Assembly (NCBI GenBank): GCA_051294375.1
Contig: CM119265.1
Span: 9,431,126 to 9,495,125 of the forward strand
DNA length: 64,000 bases
Reading direction: 5' to 3'
Source of the DNA: Paraspadella gotoi
Lineage: Eukaryota; Chaetognatha
Shown: positions 1 to 11,065 of the stretch, one piece after another
Layout of the letters: every line of letters begins with the position of its first letter
Position numbering within the stretch: the first letter of the stretch is position 1
Made by a program: the position numbers and the translations under genes
The notes under the pieces: model-generated
Told to the model about the DNA's origin: nothing
The model's database searches: none
What the model saw: only the letters and a program-made list of their open reading frames with translations

Positions 1-40
1 CTACTGATATTTAAATATTAATATAAACGTATTTGTTCAG

Positions 41-193
41 AATTAACGACTGCAAAACGGAGATCGTGGTCGACCGCGTCTTCGATCCCATCGACGGCTG
101 CGATGACGGAGATGATGAGTACAAACTCTTCTTCGATTACATGAAAGACATGGAGAACCAAGGACAGTGTCGCTACGCCGCCTACGACTTCAA
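41..193 (+). CDS. ADF/cofilin penultimate exon
   Basis: Starts after TTTGTTCAG and ends before GTGAGT. It has one leading base, 50 codons and two trailing bases. It reads INDCKTEIVVDRVFDPIDGC and continues to YAAYDFK at the donor. Confidence 0.85.
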
Positions 194-510
194 GTGAGTA
201 GAAGTTATGAAGTTTTTAATGTTGTAAGTCGACTTATACTTAGTTATGCACTCTTATAACCTTTGTTACCTCCTCCCCCCCTCCCTCAAACAGATACACG
301 ATCAGCGACGGGTCGAGACGCAAAAAGCTCATCTTCATTAACTTTTGCCCGGACACTTGCACGGTCAAGCCCAAGATGCTGTACTCTTCTTCAAAAGATG
401 CCCTCAAGGCCAGTCTCAGGGGCTGCATGCCCTTCCAGGCCAACGGGATCGAAGATTTGGAGAAGTGCGAGGTTGCCTGCAAGTGTAAAGAAAATACCAC
501 CTACGGTTGA
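41..510 (+). CDS. ADF/cofilin family actin-depolymerising protein, last two exons (5' part outside window)
   Basis: Two exons, 41-193 and 294-510 (stop TGA 508-510), join in frame (AA|A, Lys) across a 100-bp GT-AG intron. They encode about 120 C-terminal residues of an actin-depolymerising factor homology domain. The family core is clear: YAAYDFKYTISDG, then KKLIFINFCPDTCTVKPKM, then LYSSSKDALKASL, which in ADF/cofilins covers the central strands and the long actin-binding helix (the KPKMLYSSSKDAL stretch). ADF/cofilins bind ADP-actin, sever filaments and accelerate turnover in the cytoplasm. The start lies left of the window, since the first exon opens after an acceptor AG at 39-40. The C-terminus is odd: after GCMPFQANGIEDLEKCEVAC it ends in KCKENTTYG with extra cysteines, instead of the usual helix. 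Gene identity is confident; orthology (cofilin versus ADF) is not assigned. Confidence 0.88.
294..510 (+). CDS. ADF/cofilin terminal exon with stop
   Basis: Follows a C-rich tract ending in CAG at 293. One base completes Lys, then 71 codons and TGA. It carries the WCPDT-type signature (here FCPDT) and the SSSKDAL actin-binding helix. Confidence 0.88.
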
Positions 511-1160
511 AAAAAAAGTATTATGAGTATCGATCGGCCTCCTTTTTCTTACTCATTCTCTCCCCCCGTCCCTCATGGGGACGAACTTTCGCGGAAAGTC
601 TCTGCGGGGAGGGAATGGGTAGGGGGGTTTTTCTAAATATCGATCGGCTTCTGAAAGTGTCTATACACGGCACTTCCCCCTCGCTTGCGTTATTTTAGAG
701 AACAAAATGATTATCGTTACTATTATTATTATTATTATTATTTTCTGTATTCGCGTTCCCATCGTGTTTTTGGTTTCAGACTTTCCGTTTACTCTTTTTT
801 TTTTTGAGATTTTTTTTTCAGACTTTCGGTTTTATAAGTAAATTATCGCTTAGAACGCTTCCTTTTTTGTGTACACCAAAGTTTTATATTATTATTTAAT
901 TTTATAAAGATTCGACATTCCGTTTTTTTTTTAACCAAAAAAGTTCTTCCACTTATGTAATTTGTATTTTTTTTATTTTTTATTTTTGGTTCTAAGAATC
1001 ATTTTTAATGCATTGGAGATTCGGTTTACGTAGGTGGGGGGTATATGTGATTATTCGGTAAACCAAATATGCTAATGCCCAATAGTAAAAATAATTCCAA
1101 TCCTTATTTTTTCCTTGCGTTCTCGTAATGGTTTGTTATGATAATTAAATAAAAAGATGC
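511..1160 (+). other. 3'UTR of the ADF/cofilin gene
   Basis: AT-rich sequence with no ORF of note, containing an (ATT)n run near 718-742 and T-rich tracts. It runs to the first good polyadenylation signal. Confidence 0.5.
1148..1153 (+). terminator. AATAAA polyadenylation signal for ADF/cofilin
   Basis: AATAAA about 640 bases after the stop codon, followed by a T-rich stretch within 40 bases (TTGTTCAATTCTCTTTATTTTTATT). Inferred as the gene's 3' end; no transcript evidence. Confidence 0.5.
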
Positions 1161-1170
1161 GTCCAAATTG

Positions 1171-2904
1171 AAATTTGTTCAATTCTCTTTATTTTTATTG
1201 CTGTCCTAATCTAGCCAGTTAGTCAGAAGTTTGTCAATAAGGTTAGAAAAATATAGTCACGTGTGTCATCATCATCAACGCAAGATGTGTAAACTAAGTA
1301 TCATATCTTTCTCGCTGTTCACGATACAGCGTGTTTTGGACCGTAGACCCAAATGGGCCAACTTCTCCATCGAATTATGAAAAAAATAACTTCTCAGTCA
1401 CGATTTTCTTTGGTCTCAATTTTTTCCTCCCTTAACTCGGAATCTCCGTTCATTCATCCATTCACATTCGCGCCGTCCTCTTTCGATATAAACTTCATCA
1501 TTCATGATCAACCTCTTTCTTTCTCTCTCCGCGCGACGCTGCCCCTTCGACGAGATGAGGAGCGGAGCGTCATCCAACGGGAGGAGGAAGCGGACCACGC
1601 GTCGTCGCCCCTCGATTCGTGTCACCGCCCGTCGCGCTCGTCAAAAAAAAAAAAAGAAAACTGATGGAGAAAGAAAGAATTTGAGGCGTAGGAAACTTGA
1701 GCTGCTTGAAATTTTTTTTTTTAAAAAAAGTGGAGGAAAAGCCATCGTCTAAAAAGTGGAAACTGTGCACGTTGCGCGGGATCGCGTGCGACGAATTGTC
1801 GCGTAGGCGCGCACATGCGACGTTGATAAGGATCGTCGCTTTTTTTTTCGTGCCCTAACCGAAGGGACATCTGCTCTTAAAATACATGGATTTCTGTCGT
1901 TGCAAGAACGGAACTCGGTGTCAACCAACTTCCCTTTTCGTGGGCAATTTTTGCTTCGAAGCTTTGGCGCGATTTACGATTAGACCGACGAAAGGCGCGG
2001 TCTGGTTTGGTGACGTTTATTTTTAGGGGAACGTTCCTGAAAAAATATTTTTACATCTTGACTGACCAAACATCATTCTCGACATATCAGAATATGCATT
2101 AATTATCCTCTTCTAATTCAGAGGGGCTTACCGGACCTGAATTCAAAGCATTGTGACAGTACATTCACACCGCCTCACGACCATAATCGTTCAGCCAATC
2201 CCATTGGCTCAGAGGGGGAACACACCATCCCAGGCGTAGTGTTCTCTCCGCAGTTCTAACGACTTCCTTCTGCGTTGGCAAAGCGAGACCGTCCTAGGGT
2301 AACTGCGTCGGCGACTGGAGACGTCATTGAGGGTCGGAACTTGGAAGCCCCCAAAGCCACCATTGATATGACCCATCCCAATGGGCATCACAGGCAACCC
2401 TACTGTTACCATACCATATTTCGATAGGAGTTGAATCAGATGCATTGTCTTCAGTTAATAAAATTGATAAGCGTTTTGGATGATTAATAGTTGTCATCGT
2501 ATTTATCAACTCATTTTTCTCCTCTTCCGTCTCCCCTTCTCGCGCTTTTCGCCGCAAGGAAAAACCGACAAAGAGGCGCGAATGACTTATTCATTTCAAC
2601 GCATCGAAATCTCGCAGAGTTCGGGACGAAGCAAAGTTTTTTTTTCTCTCCGCGCGAAGTGAATCACCCGCGTTCCGATCGTCTCTCTCTCGCGCGCGCT
2701 CCCGTAAAGTCGCGTGAGCAGGCGGCTTTAAAAAAAAAAAAAGTTTTCGCGCGATTATAAGGCATATCCTTTGGAGAGTAATTTATAATACATATGTAAA
2801 TAATAAAGTTTTCTAGCACTTTTGTAAAAAAAAATTTTCTTTCAAATCTTGACACAGAAACTATTTTTTCCGGAATATTTTTTTGACCCCCCACCGACGC
2901 GATA
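1171..2904. other. Intergenic region upstream of the first LamG module
   Basis: No supported gene. It holds a moderately GC-rich stretch (about 1440-1630) and a low-AT segment 2110-2450 of unknown origin. That segment includes an inverted CCAAT pair, GCCAATcccATTGGC, at 2194-2208. The promoter of the gene starting at 2905 should lie here, but no TATA or initiator could be called with confidence. Confidence 0.4.
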
Positions 2905-2998
2905 ATGGGGAACGACCGCGGTTGGATTCCCGCCTTCATCGCGCTCCTCTCGATTTTCGATCCTCTTGTCAACGCGGTTTACCTCGACGGAACCCTGG
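2905..2998 (+). CDS. Module A exon 1: initiator Met and signal peptide
   Basis: ATG at 2905. It encodes MGNDRGWIPAFIALLSIFDP, then LVNAVYLDGTL, with a hydrophobic core and a likely cleavage near VNA. Donor G|GTAAGT; the exon ends in phase 1. The end VYLDGTL parallels IFTDGTL of the module at 25846, which supports the start and frame. Confidence 0.75.
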
Positions 2999-5900
2999 GT
3001 AAGTCGATAGGTGTTAATATCGATTAACGATCAATCTAAATATTCGTAATATCTCGTCAATTTTTAAATTATACGCCAGTAGTGGCCATTTCTACCATCC
3101 TGTGGCTGATCAGCTTCATCCGTGATTTGCAATACGCCGGCCTTTGTTTAAAATTAGAATACTGACAAAGTTTAATAATAAAGTGGCGGAAAAGGAGAAA
3201 ACATGCATTGCAATCGCTGTAGCGACTGCAGCGTAGAAAGTCGGATGTTTAAAACAAATAATTATCCACCGTAATATCGATTTTATTATCTGCGTCGTTC
3301 CACGCGTCATTTCACGTTATATCATCCATTAATTAGTCAAAAATCATTAACCGAATGCCCAAACCAAGAAAAAGGCTTTTTTTAAGAAATGGAAAGCGTT
3401 AAATTCACGTGATTTGCTCCTCTTAACGATCCCCGCCACGCCTCACCCAACGTTCGATCTCATTCACGAATTCCTCGCGGAGTGAGTCACTTCCACCTCG
3501 ATTCACATTTCTCACACGATTCCTTTTCTCTCTTTTTTTTTCCTCTAATGATCAGGTCCATTTCCGTTTCTCAGAAATCACGCGACCTTTCGTTTCTTTC
3601 TTTCGACGCGGCGAAGGATGTGACTTCTCAAGGCCGTTTGCCGTGAGACGGAATTGTTGTCGTTGTTATTACGGGTCCTAAGTTATCTGTAGTAAATTTT
3701 CGCAACAGATGAGTATAAATGTTCTTTTTTGTCTTAATTTATGTACAGTTTCGAAAGAAAACTAAACTTTATATCTTTTCTTATAGAAACCTCCGCCCTA
3801 AAGCCAGCTTAGAATCCTCTCAACCTTAACACCCCCCCCCCCATTTATTTGGAGCAGCGAAGGCCGTTTCGTCTTCCTCGTTAAAGACCGCGCGAGTCGT
3901 GAGCTCGAATATGCAAATTAGTGTGAGCGGCGATTATTATGTGTGGGTCGAGTTTCCTGCTAAATCTCCGAATCGGACGAAGAGGTCCCGCGGTCTCAAC
4001 TCGCTTTTCAGAGACTTCCAAATATGGATCGGGGCTAGAGCGGTGTCTGTGAATCTCTAAGAGTTGGTGAAGATCTCACAAACTGACACGGAGATCCTTC
4101 ACGCCTTTTTTGGACGTAATGACTCACTCGGACAATAGATGAGGCTCCGGAGATGTTTTAAGTTCTGAACGGTGATGATTTTTACGAGGTGGAATCGAAT
4201 CAGTTGAAAAAAAATTTCGGTGTTCGTTTTCTCATATTTTATATGTTTTAAGAATAAATGTTTTTCGTATACATTTACAAATGTTTATATGCATATGGAG
4301 GCGAGCTGTCCTAAGTCCCGAGACAATATAGTTATTTTATTTAATGACAATATATTTATACCGCTATTGAATGGTTTACAATTTTCAAATAGCACATTTC
4401 TTTGAATTATTTCAGTAGATCCACGCATCTTAGAAAGCTTAGATTCACTTACCGCTACTTAATGTTTGAAATTAAGGCAATACGTATTTTTTTGCTGTTA
4501 AAGATTTTTAAAAAAATGATTTTCTTTCTTGCTGTTTTTCTTCCTGTTTACTACTCTTTACTCCCACATCTCTCCTTTTTTCCCCCCTAAGTTCTCTCGT
4601 ATTTTATAACCCTTTTCTTGTTTTTTCCTTTTTCCCTTTCGATCGTTGTTTTGGGATAACTCTGGATGTTTTTGATCTTATGTTCAAAGCCAGTATCGTT
4701 AAAACAGAGGAAATATTGGATTGAAAGTTATCCGAATTCGGTCCTTTTCTTCTTCTTTCGTTTTACAGAGTTGAACGTTTTTTGTTGTAGATGTGACTTG
4801 GGCCTTTTTAAGCCCTCCGCTGGCGCCTTCACAGTTTTCTTTTTAATATTATTTTGTTCGCCTGACTATTAGCGGATAAAAGAAAGTACACCTTTGTTGT
4901 TGAAGAGGAATAAGTTCCATATCCAGCAGGTAAGATTAATTAGCCGCCATATAATCCATGACTTAACGAGAACTTAAAATAGGTTATATTGAACAAGTCA
5001 ACGGTTTGTCCTTTTGAGTAATGTTTCCTCCTGCACTTCTTCTTGAAGCATTTTTTTTCTGCAATCTTTTTGCACCTTTTCCATCGGATTCTCCTGACCC
5101 CCAAGGGGCTCACCTCGAGTACCGAAGTTGGAACCCTCAGCTCACTAAACGGTTCCATATCGTTTCAAATTCAAAACGACGAAGCTCATTCAGGAATTCA
5201 TCTTTATACACGGACGAACAGAATGGAGATTTCGACTTTTTTCAAGGTTATTTTTTGGTTCATTAATGTTCATTCGATTTATTTTCAATGCATTCCTTTT
5301 GTTGACATGTGACCTTTAAAATTATTCATATATATTTTATTTGTGTTGAAATTTTCTTTCACTTGGGCGAACATCTTAAATGGGAAAACATACGTTTTTA
5401 TTCTCTGAAACAGTTTTTGGATTTATGTATTTAAAAAAGTGGAGATGCGGGGGGATTGAAACCTCCGGAACTTCTCAANNNNNNNNNNNNNNNNNNNNNN
5501 NNNNNNNNNNNNNNNNNNNNNNNNNNNNNNNNNNNNNNNNNNNNNNNNNNNNNNNNNNNNNNNNNNNNNNNNNNNNNNNNNNNNNNNNNNNNNNNNNNNN
5601 NNNNNNNNNNNNNNNNNNNNNNNNNNNNNNNNNNNNNNNNNNNNNNNNNNNNNNNNNNNNNNNNNNNNNNNNNNNNNNNNNNNNNNNNNNNNNNNNNNNN
5701 NNNNNNNNNNNNNNNNNNNNNNNNNNNNNNNNNNNNNNNNNNNNNNNNNNNNNNNNNNNNNNNNNNNNNNNNNNNNNNNNNNNNNNNNNNNNNNNNNNNN
5801 NNNNNNNNNNNNNNNNNNNNNNNNNNNNNNNNNNNNNNNNNNNNNNNNNNNNNNNNNNNNNNNNNNNNNNNNNNNNNNNNNNNNNNNNNNNNNNNNNNNN

Positions 5901-8900
5901 NNNNNNNNNNNNNNNNNNNNNNNNNNNNNNNNNNNNNNNNNNNNNNNNNNNNNNNNNNNNNNNNNNNNNNNNNNNNNNNNNNNNNNNNNNNNNNNNNNNN
6001 NNNNNNNNNNNNNNNNNNNNNNNNNNNNNNNNNNNNNNNNNNNNNNNNNNNNNNNNNNNNNNNNCATGCGAAGCGAGCGCTCTACCACTGAGCTACATCC
6101 CCGATGACGTAAACGACGTAACTCAACTAGACCAATTGCAGGTGGCGTTGCACGAAGGAACCGTTCACGCCGAAATCAATTTGGGTCACGGGATTCACAG
6201 AATCGATGTGGGCAAAGAATTGGGAGACGGAAAGGTGAGAGAGAGAGAGAGAGAGAGAAAGAGAAAGAGCTGATCTCCTTTTTTTTATTTCAGTGGCATC
6301 ACGTGGAACTAGCGCGCAACGACATAGAGACTCGGCTCTCGGTCGACGATCTCTTCGAGGCGCAACACTCCTACGGAGATGAGCATCACTTCGGGGACTC
6401 CAGGTCCGTCTTTTTTCATTCATTCTCAATCAATCAATTCATTGTTTCATTCATTTTTATTATATATCATTTTATTCACTTTAATTTCCTTTGTTAGATC
6501 TGAAAATAGATTTTAATCGAAGCGAGATTCATATCAGATCTCCGATCATAGTCTGGAATCTTGAGCTTAATTATAATTGTGATTGAAATGGCATACTATG
6601 TCAATTAAGATGCCTTAACTTTCCCTAAATCAAAACACCCTCACTTCGATAGACAGCCATTCAAGCCCACAGCAACCCCTTGTCCCTACTGGTAAAACCT
6701 GGACGCTATTATCCATTATCCATTTCAAAATTTATGAGATTAAATTGACGCATTTTATTGTTTTAACTGGAGTCGAATCTGAAGCTTTACAGTTGACCCG
6801 GATCGAGATTAAACCCGCATGTCGTTAGGCGTCGCCCGTTAATAAAATGTCTCTTAGTTTGTAACCGGAACGATAATCCATTNNNNNNNNNNTATATTAT
6901 GTCTAAAAGCTCTTTCAGTTGATTCATAATATTCCGATCATCTTTTTTTTTTATCGTCGCACGGTGGAAATAAATTTATCTGACGAACAATCTCTTTAGA
7001 TTTTATCGTCGTCGTCGTCGTCGTCGTCGTCCTTGTCGATTTTGTCTCAGTCTCAGAGAACCCTCGATTCCAATCTGCTCTGGTTACGCCGAATATGGTA
7101 ACGATTCTGACTAACATTCAGAGTGAGCGAACCGCGAATATTTGAGCGTCGACATTGTTTAAGATTTTCGTGGCATTTTGAGTCATTCTGACAGAAAGAA
7201 AAATATCGAGGATTCTGTCAGTTTTGAGGTGGAATCGAATCAGTGAAAAAATTTCGGTTTCGTTTTTTTTTGTTTTTTTTTTAAAGAATAAATGTATTCT
7301 ATACATTACAAATGTTTTATATGCAATACGAGCCTGTCCTAAGTCCCGAGCAAAATAGCTTATTTATTAAATGAACAGATAATTTTATACGTATTGATGG
7401 TTACAATTTCAAACACATTTTTGAATTATTTCAGTAGATCCTTAGAAAAGCTTAGATTCACTTACCTACTTTAATGTTTTGAATTCAATACGTATTTTTT
7501 TGCTGTTAAATTTTTAAAAAATGATTTTCTTTCTTGCTTTTTTCTTCCTTTTCTTTTATTCTCTGTTTTTCCTCCCCCTAGTTCTCTCGTATTTTATACC
7601 CTTTCTGTTTTTTCCTTTCCCTCGATTGAATTTTTGGGATAATCTGGAAATGTTTTTGATTTCATGTCAAACAGTCGTTAAACAGAGGAAAATTGATGTG
7701 AAAAGTTATCCGAATTCGGTCCTTTTTTTTTATTTTAAAGTTAAAATTTTTTTTAGATGTATGGCTTTTACCCGCTGGCGCCTTCACAGTTTTCTTTTAA
7801 TATTATTTTTGTTCGCTGACTATTAGCGGATAAAAGAAAGTCACCTTTTTGAAGAGGAATAAGTCCCATATCCAGAGGTTTAGATAATTAGCCGATATAT
7901 CATGACTTAACGAGAACTAAAATAGTTATATTGAACAACGGTTGTCCTTTTGAAGTAATTTTTACGAGGTGGGAATCGAATCAGTGAAAACAATTTCGGT
8001 GTTCGTTTTCTTTTTTTTTTTTTTTTTAAGAATAAAATGTTTTTCTATACATTACAAATGTTTAATATGCAATGAGGGAAGCCTGTCCTAAGTCCCGAGC
8101 GAAATATAGCTTTTTTATTTAAATGAACAATAATTTTATACGTATTGAATGGTTTACAATTTCAAACACATTTTTGAATTATTTCAGTAGATCCGATTTA
8201 GAAAAGCTTAGATTCACTTACCGTACTTTAAATGTTTGAAACTTAAGAATGAATTCAATACGTATTTTTTTGCTGTTAAATTTTTAAAAAAATGATTTCT
8301 CTTTCTTGCTGTTTTTCTTCCTTTTCTTTTATTTCTCTCTGTTTTTCTCCCCCCTAGTTCTCTCGTATTTTATACCCTTTTCTGTTTTTTTTCTTTCCCT
8401 TTCATCGTTGATTTTGGGATAACTTCTGGAAATGTTTTTGATTTCATGTCAACCAGTCGTTAAACAGAGGAAATTTGGATGTGAAGTTATCCGAATTCGG
8501 TCCTTTTTTTTTTTTTTTAATTTAGTTAATTTTTTTTTAGAAGTGTGTACTTGGGTTTACCTGCTGGCGCCTTCACAGTTTTCTTTTAATATTATTTTTT
8601 GTTCGCTGACTATTAGCGGATAAAAGAAAGCCACCTTTTTGAAGAGGAATATATCCATATCCAAGAGGTAAGATAATTAGCCGGATATATCATGACTTAA
8701 CGAGAATAATAAATAGTTATATTGAACAAGACGGTTGTCCTTTTGAAGTAATGTTTCCTCCGCACTCTTCTTGAGCATTTTTTTTCTTGATCTTTGACCT
8801 TTTCTCGTCATTCTCTGACCCCAGGGGCCTCACCTCAAGTACCCGAAGTGGAACCCTCGCCACAACGGTTCCATATCGTTTCAATTCAAAACACGAAGCT

Positions 8901-9353
8901 CATTCAGGAATTCTCTTTACACGGACGACAAATGGAGATTTCGACTTTTTCAAGGTTATTTTTTGGATTCATTAATTTATTCGATTTATTTCATCATTCT
9001 TTTGTTACATGTACCTTTAAATTATTCATATATAATTTTATTTAGGTTGAAATTTCTTGGGCGAACTCTTAAATGGGAAAACATAGACTTTTTTATTCTC
9101 TGAAAGTTTTTGATTATGTATTTAAAAAATGTGGAGATGCGGGGATTGAACCCCGGACTTCTCACATGCGAAGCGAGCGCTCTACCACTGAGCTACATCC
9201 CCGATGACGTAAACGACGTAACTCAACTAGAACCAATTTGCAGGGTGGCGTTGCACGAAGGAACCGTTCACGCCGAAATCAATTTGGGTCACGGGATTAC
9301 AGAACATCGATTGTGGGCAAGGAATTGGGAGACGGAAGAGAGAGAGAGAGTGT

Positions 9354-9384
<31 letters not shown>

Positions 9385-11012
9385 AGAGGCTGATCTCCTT
9401 TTTTTTTTATTTCAGTGGCATCACGTGGAACTAGCGCGCAAACGACATAGAGACTCGGCTCTCGGTCGACGATCTCTTCGAGGCGCAACACTCCTACGGA
9501 GATGAGCATCACTTCGGGACTCCAGGTCCGTCTTTTTTCATTCATTCTCACATCAATCAATTCATGTTCATTCATTTTTTATTATAATATCATTTTATTT
9601 CACTGTTTAATTTCCTTTTTAGATCTGAAAATAGATTTTAATCGAAGCGCCAGATTCATATCAAGATCTCCGATCATGTCTGGAATCTTGAGCTTAATTA
9701 TAATTGTGATTGAAATGGCATACTATGTCAATTTAGGATGCCTTAACTTTCCCTAAATCAAACACCCCTCACTCTCGTTAGACAGCCATTTCAAGCCCGA
9801 CACAGCAACCCTTTTGTCCTACTGGTGTAAAAGCCTGGACGCCATTATCCATTATCCATTTCAAAATTTAATGAGATTAAATTGTACGACATTTTATTGT
9901 TTTCATCACTGGAGTCGAATCTGAAGCTTTACAGTTGACCCGGATCGAGATTTAAACCGCATGTCGTTAGGCGTGTCGCCCGTTAATAAAATGTCTCGTT
10001 AGTTTGTGTAACCTCCTAGTAAACGATAATCCGATTAACATTTAGGAACGATAATCCATTAACGATTAGGACCGTTCACCGCGATGATTACTTTTGCGAT
10101 GACAATGAAAAAACTGAGATTGTAGCCGATTTTTTAGTCATCTAGCTTGTTGATTATTTGGTGATATTAATTTTGATTATTAAAGGTTACCTACTAAGTA
10201 TTAGTAACCTAATTCTTTTCTTGCTTGTAAAAGTGGAGATGCGGGGGTTTGAAACGCCGGGAGCTGGTGCGTCAGACATATGCGAAGCGAGCGCTGCTGA
10301 CCGACTGAAGCACATCCCCCGTGTAGGCTTTAAAACCGTTTCGTTAAAAGAATAAATTTTTAAATTAACGATATATAATATAATATTTGTTTTNNNNNNN
10401 NNNNNNNNNNNNNNNNNNCTAATGTTTCCTCCTGCACTCTTCTTTGACGCATTTTTTCTGATCTTTGACCTTTTCTCATTCTCTGACCCCAGGGCCTCAC
10501 CTCAAGTACCCGAAGTGGAACCCTGCCACCAACGGTTCCATATCGTTTCAATTCAAAACCGAAGCTCATTCAGGAATTCTCTTTTACACGGATCGACAAT
10601 GGAGATTTCGACTTTTTCAAGGTTATTTTTTGGATTCATTAATTATTCGATTTATTTCATGATTCTTTTGTTACATGTTACCTTTAAATATTCATATATA
10701 ATTTTATTTGGTTGAAATTTTCTTCGAGCGAACTCTTAAATGGGAAAACATGACTTATTGTTCTCTGAAAGTTTTTGATTTAGTATTTAAAAAAGTGGAG
10801 ATGCCGGGGATTGAACCCCCGGACTCTTCTCACATGCGAAGCGAGCGTCTACCACTGAGCTACATCCCCGATGACGTAAACGCCGTACTCAACTAGACCA
10901 ATTTGCAGGTGGCGTTGCACGAAGGAACGTTCACGCCGAAATCAATTTGGGTCACGGGATTCACAGAATCGATGTGTGGGCAAAGAATTGGGAGACGGAA
11001 AGTGAGAGAGAA

Positions 11013-11065
<53 letters not shown>

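Larger units (their letters stand above)
4180..6882 (+). repeat. Tandem block copy 1 (intron 1 end, exons 2-4, tRNA-Ala)
   Basis: First of three long copies of the same stretch. The order is an AT-rich intron with the landmark TCCTAAGTCCCGAG, exon 2, antisense tRNA-Ala broken by a 586-base N run, exon 3, (GA)n mini-intron, exon 4 and downstream intron. It differs from the copies at 7958 and 10419 almost only by one- to few-base indels, most in homopolymers. Confidence 0.8.
7958..10393 (+). repeat. Tandem block copy 2
   Basis: Full copy of the block with exons 2-4, tRNA-Ala at 9132 and a second tRNA-Ala at 10234. It contains many single-base insertions relative to copy 3 (for example CGCAAACGAC for CGCAACGAC), the pattern of unpolished long-read sequence. 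Confidence 0.8.

Noticed and set aside
2150-2460. Possible short interspersed element or minus-strand exon
   Set aside because: Open on minus (GMGHINGGFGGFQVPTL) but no tRNA-like promoter, no second copy in the window and no splice context.
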